DNA of 64,000 nt from Nectonema munidae (taxonomy: Eukaryota; Nematomorpha; Nectonematoida; Nectonematidae): NCBI GenBank assembly GCA_030549495.1, contig JAUIRK010000007.1, positions 62,001-126,000 on the forward strand. Direction: 5' to 3'. A model generated the notes under the pieces. The model did no database searches. It was not told where the DNA came from and was given only the letters and a program-made list of their open reading frames with translations. Shown here one piece after another: positions 38,801-45,564 of this stretch (its first letter is position 1; the number at the start of each line of letters is the position of its first letter). The position numbers were made by a program, and so were the translations under genes.

Positions 38801-41800
38801 TTGTCTATTCCTCAGTCTACTAAGAAGGAAAGGAAGACCATTGACCTGAACACAAAATTAATGTTGATTAAACAGTACGAAGGAGGAACGAAAGTTAACA
38901 TGATCGCAAGTGATATGAAGTTGCCACACTCTACTCTGTCAACAATTTTGAAAGACAAAGCAAAGATTCGTGAAGCTGTTAAAGGTGCTGTTCTCATGAG
39001 ATCCACGGTGATTACAAAGCAACGAACTGGACCCATCCATGAAACGAAGAAAATGTTGCACATCTGTATGCAAGATCAAATTCAAAACGGGCACCACTAA
39101 GCCTAATTGTGGTGCAGACGAAGGCTAGAAGTCTATTTCAGACTTTGAAGGAACGCGTCGGAGAAGACTACAGTCAATAATTGTCGTGAGTGACTGGAGA
39201 GGCAGCAAATGGAGAAGGTGCTCGCAAGTTTATCGACAGTCTAGATAATATAATTATGGATGAGAGGTATCTAGCAGAACAGATTTCTAACGTGAATGAA
39301 ACTCAACCACCGTACTTATCTGATTTCAATCCTGATGTAAAAGTGGTTTTAGCCCCCAAACACAATTCCACTTGTTCAGCCTATGGACCAAGTCTCGATT
39401 GCTCCATTTCTCAGAACTACATTCGCTCAAGCTTTCCAAGCTATAGGTACTGACCAAAGTTAACACTGCGAGACTTTTGGAAACAATACGATCATCAAGA
39501 ATCTTGCTACTAAGTGTGTTAAACGTCACATGAATAGGTTTGCTGAATTTGACAGTGAACTGGAATTAAACGTGTTCCAGCAAGAAATAGTGAGCCTATT
39601 AAACGATCTAGTTGAAGATGTTGACGAGCTGCTAAGTCATGAATCCAAGGAACTTACTGCTAGGATTGAAAAGATGGCACACGACATGTTTCGCCCATAA
39701 CACGTGGTTCAGACGAAGATATCATTTATGAAAAAAGGATCTAATCCTGCCAGCGCTGCTCCAGCTGATGACCCACAACCAAGCATCAGAAATCAATAAA
39801 TTTTGCATTTTGGTTAGTTTTATGTTCGTATTTTTGTATGTATGAAATGATAGTGATTCTATTTTTTATAAATGCATTTTGTTTTTGTATGTTTTCCATA
39901 TATTAAACCGTAGTACAGCCGGCGGTGTTTAATCAAATCTGACAAGCGTTGCAATAAGAAGTTATGGGATGTACAGAGAAATATTATAAATAGTATACAA
40001 TTAAATGAAATCGTAACAGTTAGAAACTACAATTAAAGGACGTATACGTAACTATATATAGTAGGTATTAAGTATTCCTCGAGTTACGACCACTAATTTG
40101 TCATAACCGAACGCAGTAGTAAGTCGAGGACTACCTGTATTGAAAAAATTGATTTGAATGAAAGTTTTTCCTTTTATTTCCATATGTCATTTAAGTTTTG
40201 TATTTTGGAATTTATTGTAATTTAAATGTAGATGTTCTAGTGATAAAAATATCAAGCTAAATAATCTCACTTTTAAGTAAGGAAAGAATAAAATTTTTTT
40301 TCTCAAAACTGCAATAAAAAATGATTGTTAATCTCAGTAATAGTCAAACCTCTATTAACCCATTAAGTACCATAGAAATCAGACGATATTTAAAAAAACG
40401 CAGATGATTTATATTCAAAGTCATTGAAAAAAGCAGACGAAGATGAAATTACTTATGTTCCCAAATGGGAGCATTGGGACTTAATGGGTTAAGAGAGCAC
40501 AAACGGGTGTTTGTGGTCAGGTGGTCGCTTAACCAAGCTCAAATAAGCGTAACCAAGATTAATTGGAGAAAATTGAAGCTGGTCTTTAGAGATGGCCATT
40601 AAACTAGGTTTTCCTATATATGTAAGCAATTCGTCTTATTCTTCTCTCGTTTCTATAATATTCAGGATTAATTGGAGAAAATTGAAGCTGATCTTTAGAG
40701 ATGGCCGTTAAACTAGGTTTTCCTATATATGTAAGCAATTCGTCTTATTCTTCTCTCGTTTCTATAATATTCAGGATTAATTGGAGAAAATTGAAGCTGG
40801 TCTTTAGAGATGGCCATTAAACTAGGTTTTCCTATATATGTAAGCAATTCGTCTTATTCTTCTCTCGTTTCTATAATATTCAGGATTAATTGGAGAAAAT
40901 TGAAGCTGGTCTTTAGAGATGGCCATTAAACTAGGTTTTCCTATATATGTAAGCAACTCGTCTTATTCTTCTCTCGTTTCTATAATATTCAGGATTAATT
41001 GGAGAAAATTGAAGCTGGTCTTTAGAGATGGCCATTAAACTAGGTTTTCCTATATATGTAAGCAATTCGTCTTATTCTTCTCTCGTTTCTATAATATTCA
41101 GGATTAATTGGAGAAAATTGAAGCTGATCTTTAGAGATGGCCGTTAAACTAGGTTTTCCTATATATGTAAGCAATTCGTCTTATTCTTCTCTCGTTTCTA
41201 TAATATTCAGGATTAATTGGAGAAAATTGAAGCTGATCTTTAGAGATGGCCGTTAAACTAGGTTTTCCTATATATGTAAGCAATTCGTCTTATTCTTCTC
41301 TCGTTTCTATAATATTCGTGGGAAGATAGCGTAGTGGTAGAAGCATAGGTTCTTTCCGTTTCATAACCATCCCATTCCTGTTATGGAAGAATGATAAACA
41401 AATGAATATCTACTGAATTAATAATCAAAATGGAAAAAAGAAGCCAGCGACTTTGGGGAAATTATATCACTTAGCAAAATATAAATTAAGATTTTGCATC
41501 TTATGATGGATAAAATATTATCTAGGTACAGATGACATCATAGTTTCCAACCTTACTAGATTATTATTTTTCTACATCATATGTTATGTATTATGGCGAT
41601 ATATTTCGTTTCCTACAATTATAGATAATTTTACATGAAGGAGGAAACTTTTTCGTTGATTTGTACATTGATAAATTAACTCTCGTCAACTATAGAGAAT
41701 TGAGCCATATGGAAGCGAAATCTCTGCCCTCTTATTTCAATACTACTCTCCTCAAATTGCAAGACTTGATGGTCAGTAAAGGAATCATCGATTATCGCCC

Positions 41801-44800
41801 CGCTACAGAGTAAGTCTTTTCTTTACTCGATTTTTTCGTAGATTCACAAGCGTGCTAGGAAAACTCACCGATGGACCGTTCGTAGCTAGACAACTGAAAT
41901 CTAGAACAACATTCTTATTTTATAGATTTAAATATGAAATACCAAATGATAAAATCTATAATAAAAAAAGAGTATGATTGGAGAAGCTGTCGTCCTTAAG
42001 ATGTTTTAAAATACTGATGACGTTTATCTTTTCTAGTTTTCTTCATATTACGAAATAGTTTCTTTCAGTGTCGTATTAGCATGTCTAAACTTTTTAAAAT
42101 TTTCCTTTTTTTGTCCATAAATCGCTCTCAAAAGTATGCAAATGCTTTTTTATTATATTCTTTTATTTCTACATCTTCAGCTTAAATAAATGCAAAGCAA
42201 AAAGGCGAATTAATGCAACTTATGCATAGCAATGTTTAAAAGTTAGCCGATGCTTGTATTCAGGCATAGGATGCTTCCGCTGGGTATAGGCTGCAAACAT
42301 GTCATTTGACCCTCTTGATAACTAAATAATATTTATTTTTTAGGGGACGTGAGTAGGGTTGGTTAGATGCTGGGTTCGATAACTCAAGGTCTTGGGGTCG
42401 ATCCCGCATCAAGCCGGCTTTCCTAATAGTTCGATACAAGCGGCGCAATTGTGCCTTCTCGATGAAAACACCCCCGGGTACCTTTACCTTTATTTCAAAA
42501 CTATATCTAATTGTTTTCTAACATGCTTCTGATTGTAACAAGAACATTATTATTGTTAGATATATATTTAAATTTCTAAGTGGCAGGACAACCGTTAGTT
42601 GGTCTTTAAAGTATGCATGTGTTCCACAGCTATGGAACAAAGAACTTCAATTTGAGTGATTTCAATATTATGTTCTTTTAAATTACAAGCTAATCTTCTA
42701 GAAAGAAGAAGTCTTTATACTTGCTAGTTTTCACTATGTCTAAGCTCTTTGTTTGAAAAGGAGCAATGTACAAATAAATGTAACACAAACGATTTTCACA
42801 AAACAATATATCTAGAATCTTTATGAGTGGATACGCATAAAATATTACAACATTAAAAGTAGCTTGCTAAAGCTAAAAAATGAAAAGTGCAGAAGCTATT
42901 TAAATCCTAAGGAAAGTTGGTGGAGTTAATCATTTCTGATATTCATAAGGTAGGCAGCATAGATAATAATAATTCAGTGCAACACAGAATAAGATTAGTT
43001 TGGAAGAAATTTAAGGCTTTAAAAGCAGTATTGTCTTATTAAGTATTTTACTTTAAGTTTAAAGGGTCATTTATATATAAGAGTCAGAGTTGGGCCTTGG
43101 AGGAAGCTAAGAAAAGTTGATTGAATACAACGGAAATGAAAATACTGTCAATAATGTAAAATCCAAAATAAGAAAAGAGAAAGTTTGTGAAGTAAATGAA
43201 ATAAATATAGTTTTAAAAAAGCAAGTATTAAGAAGGTTCGCCACGTAAATAAGAAATCAGTTCAAATTTCACTTAGAAGAAAGTATAGACTAATAAACTA
43301 AGGCAAGGAGAAAAACAACATGGACATATGTAATTTAACAAGAATATAAAAATTTGAAAGTGGTGAAGAGCAGAATAGAGAAAACTTCAAAACGAATAAT
43401 AATTGAGTAAATGGTGTATGGCATTTCGGATAGTTGTATAAAGATATATCGGGAAAAAAGTTATAAAAAACGTCAATAGCATGGATCCTTTAAAATCATC
43501 TACAAAAATCTGATAAACAATAAAGACAAATGAAATAGTTTTTTCCTGGATTTTTCTCTTATACTTTTTGCTTAACATATAATAAGATAAATGAAATATG
43601 TTTAAATTTATTTGTTTATTGATGTTGTAGTGTGATTGCCTAGAATCAGCCCGGCTAGACATTGCCTATTTCTTAAAGATAGTTAAATTCAGTGCAAGCT
43701 TAAGTACTAGAATGATAATAATAGTAACTTGTACAATACCGGTGTACGTTTTTATTTAAAAGTAAGTTTATAACTCACATGTCGAAAATAGCATATTAAT
43801 ATTTGTAACCAATTTTTATGTTTAGAAAGCTGTTGAATCCCACAAATCATAAAAGTGATCTTATTAGAGTTAAGAAGACCAGTCCAGCAGATTCCTACGG
43901 TATCGAAATTATTCCCATTCTCAAATATAAATTAATTCTTATTTCACGAAGGCCGTGCTTTCATCTTATTCTTTCCAACTCAAGCATCCCTCTTTTCCCT
44001 TTTCGGAGAATTTAAATAAGAGTATACGAATGGCTTATCTCATTTGGAATTATATTAAAATTGGTGCATGTAGTTCATTTACGGGAAATTGGCAATTTGA
44101 CATAATTTTGCTTTATTAATTAGAAAATAAGTTTAAAAATATAAATTTTATCATGCGTGCATCTAATAAACATAAGAAGAAAATTAGATTTATTTAAAAT
44201 TAAAGAATCAATGATGTGTCTAAAAATGATGGCTGTTATATCAAAGTTAATCTACAGTTTAAAGGATAAAATTTTATTGAAAGTAGTTCCTGTAGTTCTA
44301 TATCTAATTTCGTTAACATTAATCTGAGAATACAATTTGTAAGATTTTTTTCAAAATTCGTACAGTTCAACACTATTTCACAAACTTAGTCCATTCCTGA
44401 AAGTGGTTCGGAATCTCATAAAGGAAAATTGATTATTTTTCCATAGGATTGAAACTAGTCTATTTCGTGTCCAATGCCGTAGCTAGGTTTTATACAAGAT
44501 TTTTCTTCTACCAAAATATATGTAAAGGACTCATCATCTATATATGCATCTTACCTCGATAATAAATCTAAAAAATAAACGTGTATTAAAATTGAAACAG
44601 TTGAATTCTAACGTATACGTGCATGCTATTGAACGCAAATGTTCTTTTAAAAGAAATTAAATTGATTAATTGTATAGGCAGCCATTCCTACTCTTAAACC
44701 TGTAAAATGTACTTTGGTAAACACAAAACAGATAAAATGTAGATGAAAAATCCTACTTTAAATCTCTACTCGATGCGCTCTATATATCTGGTGACAAACT

Positions 44801-45537
44801 AACATTTATAGATATTATCTAGGATTTTTTCTAGCATGGAAATAAGAAAAAGTAACGATGTGTTGATGGAGCCCGCTTTTCGTATACAATGCACAAATCA
44901 AGCATTAATATCATATTTTGTGCTTCTCAATTTTGCGAACTATCATTTTTGATTCATTTCTTTAAATGAGTGCTATTGTTAATATACAGTGAGTATTATA
45001 CTAAAGATTACTGAAACATTTTTTCACAGAGCAAATTACTCAAACTAACTTTCTTGTTCATGCTCGATTACGTTACTAAGTTTCGATTTTTCGATGTTTT
45101 TTAAATATCCATACGATTTTACATTACGAAAAAAATTGCGGTTAAAAATTCAAACCTTTTCGAACGTGAGAGGTGTTATCAAAATCAATTTTTACAAAAT
45201 GGATGAAAAAAGATATTCTAAATTAATTTATAATGTATTTTAATTCTAGTTTGTTTATATTATACTAGCAAAGTTCGACTATATTTTTTACTATATTGTA
45301 CAGATAACAATATATGGCTAGGTTAAATGTTTTTTAGACAGAAAGCCCGTTCCAAAAGACAATGTAGAAATGTTACCAATTGAGGATTGTTATGCACAAG
45401 ACGATATGAAAGGTGACCTTGGAATACGAAAAGAAAATACTTCCGATTGCGAAAGAATAGAAAATACAACCGAAGCTACTTCGAAAAAAGAATATGATTT
45501 TAAATTAGTGGCAATTTTTGCCAAGCTTTTAGCCTGA
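15320..45537 (+). CDS. Multi-Tudor-domain protein (TDRD1/Tudor-like), spliced gene
   Basis: About 18 exons on the plus strand encode at least three extended Tudor (Tudor plus SN-like) units, roughly 930 codons in all. Exons called from AG|...|GT edges: 15320-15475, 16461-16638, 21381-21543, 23591-23884, about 24866-25047, 27515-27617, 28669-28844, 30257-30316, 30374-30431, 32035-32146, (33085-33269 possible), 33750-33798, 33867-33979, 34030-34204, 35262-35471, 41625-41809, 41842-41971, about 43826-43899 and 45338-45537. Splice phases agree at nearly every join, which is the main support. Exceptions are 23884 to 24866, the joins across 32.15-33.75 kb, and 41971 to 43826. Multi-Tudor proteins bind symmetric dimethyl-arginine on PIWI proteins in germ granules; that role here is inference. 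The first visible exon begins mid-codon, so 5' exons are missing. AATAAA lies at 45558-45563. Confidence 0.85.
16185..16300. repeat. hAT-like terminus in Tudor intron
   Basis: The motif CAGCGTTTTTCAAACTTTTT followed by GCGACCCA resembles the widespread hAT end CAGCGGTTCTCAACCTTTTT...CGACCC. Related signatures appear at 22710 (CAGGATTGGCAAACCTG), 28335 (as reverse complement, CAGTGGTTCTCAGCCC) and 31276 (CAGCGGTTCTCAAC). The matching far ends were not delimited, so these are only hints of hAT remnants. Confidence 0.35.
16985..17225 (-). mobile_element. 3' end of a LINE, minus-strand copy
   Basis: The minus strand encodes KAKMTWIEIIKKDMSKRHL followed by EEQNRDECRRKIMRD and a stop. This is the extreme C terminus of the same LINE family seen at 28945-29560 (KLTWKEVV...EQNREFWKCKIRQ). 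The 3' non-coding part also matches: an ACCGGCTA(A/G)ACA block and CACTAGCCGTAAAA, ending in an ATT-rich microsatellite tail. It is a 5'-truncated insertion in the Tudor intron. Confidence 0.65.
17411..18325 (+). mobile_element. hAT transposase relic (ZBED5-like) in Tudor intron
   Basis: Frame 17411-17605 encodes PKCLLCSEVSASISRKPGKL, resembling the N-terminal BED-type zinc-finger region of ZBED5-like transposases (CxxC...KPxKL). Frame 17587-17832 follows with SIGEQLKLLCCKDI and LSNDTVRRLIGEMSGDILSH. Near 18130-18290 the C-terminal dimerisation region reads IRFATTYECEQAFSMLL and SIETKL. The three parts are in family order, but the catalytic middle is largely deleted and stops are present. It is a dead, internally deleted element. 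Confidence 0.72.
18870..19390 (-). repeat. Inverted repeat pair, right copy
   Basis: Reverse-complement partner of 14560-14985, somewhat longer. Shared blocks read here as TCCCTCCTTATTG, TATTGAAACGGATGGTC, AGATATGCTATACTTTAACC and TTGATATCAAATGAATTGG. It sits in the Tudor intron just 3' of the hAT relic. No coding content was seen. Confidence 0.6.
19400..21370. other. Tudor intron, no feature recognised
   Basis: This is AT-rich intronic sequence between the inverted-repeat copy and the third Tudor exon. I see no conserved frame or terminal repeats. Confidence 0.45.
21805..21990. repeat. A/T homopolymer mosaic, probably assembly noise
   Basis: About 185 bases consist only of long runs of A and T with almost no other base. 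Neighbouring intron sequence is AT-rich but mixed, so the pattern looks like a collapsed or poorly called low-complexity tract. The open frame that crosses it on the minus strand has no credibility as a protein. It lies just past the exon ending at 21543. Confidence 0.6.
22000..23585. other. Tudor intron, no gene recognised
   Basis: A hAT-like end motif is visible near 22710. Otherwise I see no conserved frame. The open stretch at 23353-23559 has no splice edges or homology that I recognise and is treated as chance. Confidence 0.4.
24866..32146 (+). CDS. Tudor gene, extended Tudor unit 2 (six exons)
   Basis: Exon about 24866-25047 ends with VSCVYSPHDFYICE, the SN-like entry strand. Exon 27515-27617 (DENEDLLFSLNTRLNKDY) is the linking helix. 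Exon 28669-28844 is the Tudor core (MPCVAWDACSESWRRALI, ICVFFVDSGESATV). Exons 30257-30316 and 30374-30431 give AIHCSLKDIKP...GWSVE and FAAIVKNIVLHTEFI. Exon 32035-32146 gives VCAVVLYDHDGRDCINI. Phases match at all five internal joins. The usual WYR is WRR and the usual DYGN is DSGE, so the methyl-arginine cage looks lost. The join to unit 1 is not phase-consistent with my edges, so a small exon may be missing between 23885 and 24865. Confidence 0.82.
25472..25945 (+). repeat. hAT-ended repeat, copy B (uninterrupted)
   Basis: Sister of the 4120-5175 copy, starting with CAGGGGCACACATCCTC and lacking the nested 560-bp element. Just past its end (about 25942) comes CACATCCTTGAAATTATTGG. This resembles its own start, so a second partial copy or a tandem end may follow. 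It lies in the Tudor intron 25048-27514. Confidence 0.65.
28945..29560 (+). mobile_element. LINE 3' part (reverse transcriptase C terminus), copy 1
   Basis: In the plus strand one reads YLGEVIDQIGSVSNSVEHRI, KLAWKKFKSLSSVLC, SLVYSSQSWALKEVEKNRL, RWFGHVNRRPSEELI, KLTWKEVVLKDKKK and EQNREFWKCKIRQ. This is the thumb and C-terminal region of a non-LTR reverse transcriptase (family: YLG ... Y-SE-W ... WFGHV-R ... GRPK-TW). The 3' untranslated end shares ACCGGCTAGACA and TAGCCGTAAAA with the copies at 17.0 and 43.6 kb. It is 5'-truncated with several stops and lies in a Tudor intron. Confidence 0.75.
31554..31682 (-). mobile_element. TTAA-flanked MITE (piggyBac type), copy 1
   Basis: TTAA precedes and follows a 129-bp unit that begins CCCATTTAG and ends TAAATGGG. 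The interior carries TTCATCTTCGTCTGCTTTTT and ATCGTCTGC blocks. It is the reverse complement of the unit at 40359-40488. A TTAA target with CCY...RGG ends is the piggyBac signature. Confidence 0.6.
33085..41971 (+). CDS. Tudor gene, extended Tudor unit 3 and following region
   Basis: A possible exon at 33085-33269 (KYFEPFINEMNANEIAIFL) is joined in phase to 33750-33798 (SANVVLKNDNRTF). Exon 33867-33979 gives ELLYANSPSEIFVRF. Exon 34030-34204 gives FEVGDSVAVNISYYDGYIRA and KIIDVD. Exon 35262-35471 gives ILPLDYEPVEAKCHSSQ and PLPANCENW. Exon 41625-41809 gives GGNFFVDLYIDKLTLVNYRE. Exon 41842-41971 gives EFTSVLGKLTDGPFVARQL. Phases are consistent from 33269 through 41971. The core has no DYGN-like strand, and its exon seems to end at a GC donor (AAG|GCAAGT, 34205), so either that strand is lost or one exon was missed. 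The intron 41810-41841 would be only 32 nt. Confidence 0.75.
34700..34865 (-). mobile_element. hAT transposase C terminus in Tudor intron
   Basis: The minus strand encodes LASLYGTTHVCEETSSKMKY followed by VKSTYRTRLTDEPL. This is the hAT dimerisation region of ZBED5/SCAND3-type elements (family: FGSTYLCEQTFS-MK--KS-YRSRLTDEHL). The sequence next to it (34868-35045) breaks up into homopolymer runs and cannot be read further. Confidence 0.7.
35127..35205 (+). repeat. tRNA-like (Pol III box) sequence, SINE or tRNA relic
   Basis: An A-box-like CTGTTGGCTAGAGCC and a B-box-like GAGTTCGAACCCC lie 27 bp apart. The outer ends do not pair as an acceptor stem, so it is not a working tRNA gene. It may be the head of another SINE. 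It lies in a Tudor intron. Confidence 0.4.
36331..36540 (+). other. Splice-flanked open stretch, possible extra exon
   Basis: The frame runs from an AG (aaaaaag|GTC) to a good donor (TAT|GTATGA) and encodes about 70 residues, including MQQIIQELRIALNI, YDDDDSAQHK and VNYAIVFSAKRVENPQY. The flanking Tudor exons (35471 and 41625) join in phase without it, so it is either an optional exon or unrelated intronic sequence. Confidence 0.25.
36800..37890. other. Tudor intron, no gene recognised
   Basis: This is AT-rich sequence. A TTAACCC motif near 37557 followed by TATTAGTGCTGCAC could be one end of another TTAA-type MITE, but no second end was found. Confidence 0.35.
37905..38552. mobile_element. 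Foldback element with arms of about 140-170 bp
   Basis: The left arm (about 37911-38044) holds GAAAATTCGCC, TTTGCCGTAGGAAAAAT, AAGACAATTTTGCCGT, TACCATTTTATCTCTT and AACGAAATTTGGC. The right arm (about 38379-38550) is its reverse complement with mismatches, and its outer end adds extra GGCGAAAATTCC-type repeats. The centre is AT-rich and non-coding. It is a foldback or long-TIR MITE within a Tudor intron. Confidence 0.65.
38655..40137 (+). mobile_element. Tigger (pogo group) transposon, internally deleted
   Basis: The start reads CAAGGAAGTCCTCAACTTAT and the end, reverse complemented, CAGGTAGTCCTCGACTTACT. Both match the Tigger-type terminal form CAGGTAGTCCTCGACTTAC, and TA follows the right end. 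The ORF at 38801 gives the helix-turn-helix part (TIDLNTKLMLIKQYEGGTKV, LPHSTLSTILKDKAKI). Later frames give EQISNVNETQPPYLSDFNPD, VQPMDQ and the C-terminal VEDVDELLS region. The jump from 'VNET' to 'PPYLSDFNP' removes most of the catalytic core, so the element is dead. It inserted in the Tudor intron 35472-41624. Confidence 0.82.
40359..40488 (+). mobile_element. TTAA-flanked MITE (piggyBac type), copy 2
   Basis: TTAA flanks on both sides (40355-40358 and 40489-40492) enclose a 130-bp unit starting CCCATTAAGTACC and ending TTAATGGG. Internal blocks AAAAAAGCAGACGAAGATGA and AACGCAGATGATTTATATTC match copies 1 and 3. Both ends are still well matched. Confidence 0.68.
40558..41320 (+). repeat. 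109-bp satellite, seven tandem copies
   Basis: Seven head-to-tail units start at 40558, 40667, 40776, 40885, 40994, 41103 and 41212, each exactly 109 bp. They start ATTAATTGGAGAAAATTGAA and end TCTATAATATTCAGG. Two variants exist that differ together: type A has GCTGGT with GGCCATT, and type B has GCTGAT with GGCCGTT. The order is A-B-A-A-A-B-B. The near identity points to recent amplification. The array lies in a Tudor intron, shortly upstream of exon 41625-41809. Confidence 0.9.
42341..42490 (+). mobile_element. tRNA-derived SINE, copy 2
   Basis: An A-box-like GGTTGGTTAGATGC (about 42358) and a B-box GGGGTCGATCCC (42394-42405) are followed by the same body as copy 1 at 5.5 kb: ATACAAGCGGCGCAATTGTG, CCTTCTCGATGAAAACACCC and a (CCTTTA)-like tail. 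It is better preserved than copy 1 and lies in a Tudor intron. Confidence 0.65.
42930..43690 (+). mobile_element. LINE 3' part, copy 2
   Basis: Fragments SVQHRIRLVWKKFKALKAVL, FIYKSQSWALEEAKKS and TEMKILSI match the LINE part at 28945-29560 in order. The 3' end carries the same CCCGGCTAGACATTG motif near 43653. It is more decayed than copy 1, with several stops. Confidence 0.65.
43826..45537 (+). CDS. Tudor gene, 3'-terminal exons
   Basis: Exon about 43826-43899 encodes LIRVKKTSPADSY, which resembles the SP-motif entry strand of a further SN-like domain. It joins in phase (G|AC) to a last exon 45338-45537 encoding DRKPVPKDNVEMLPIEDCY and an acidic tail with a TGA stop at 45535. AATAAA follows at 45558. 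The join from 41971 to 43826 is out of phase with my edges, so one boundary is wrong or an exon is missing. Confidence is lower than for units 1 and 2. Confidence 0.45.
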
Positions 45538-45564
45538 TTAAAGGAACCTTTGTTTTCAATAAAC

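Noticed and set aside
40558-41320. CRISPR-like array
   Set aside because: Units are contiguous 109-bp repeats without unique spacers in a eukaryotic intron; it is a satellite.
41317-41390. tRNA-like start (AGCGTAGTGGTAGAAGC) after the satellite
   Set aside because: There is no B box at the right distance, and no fold.
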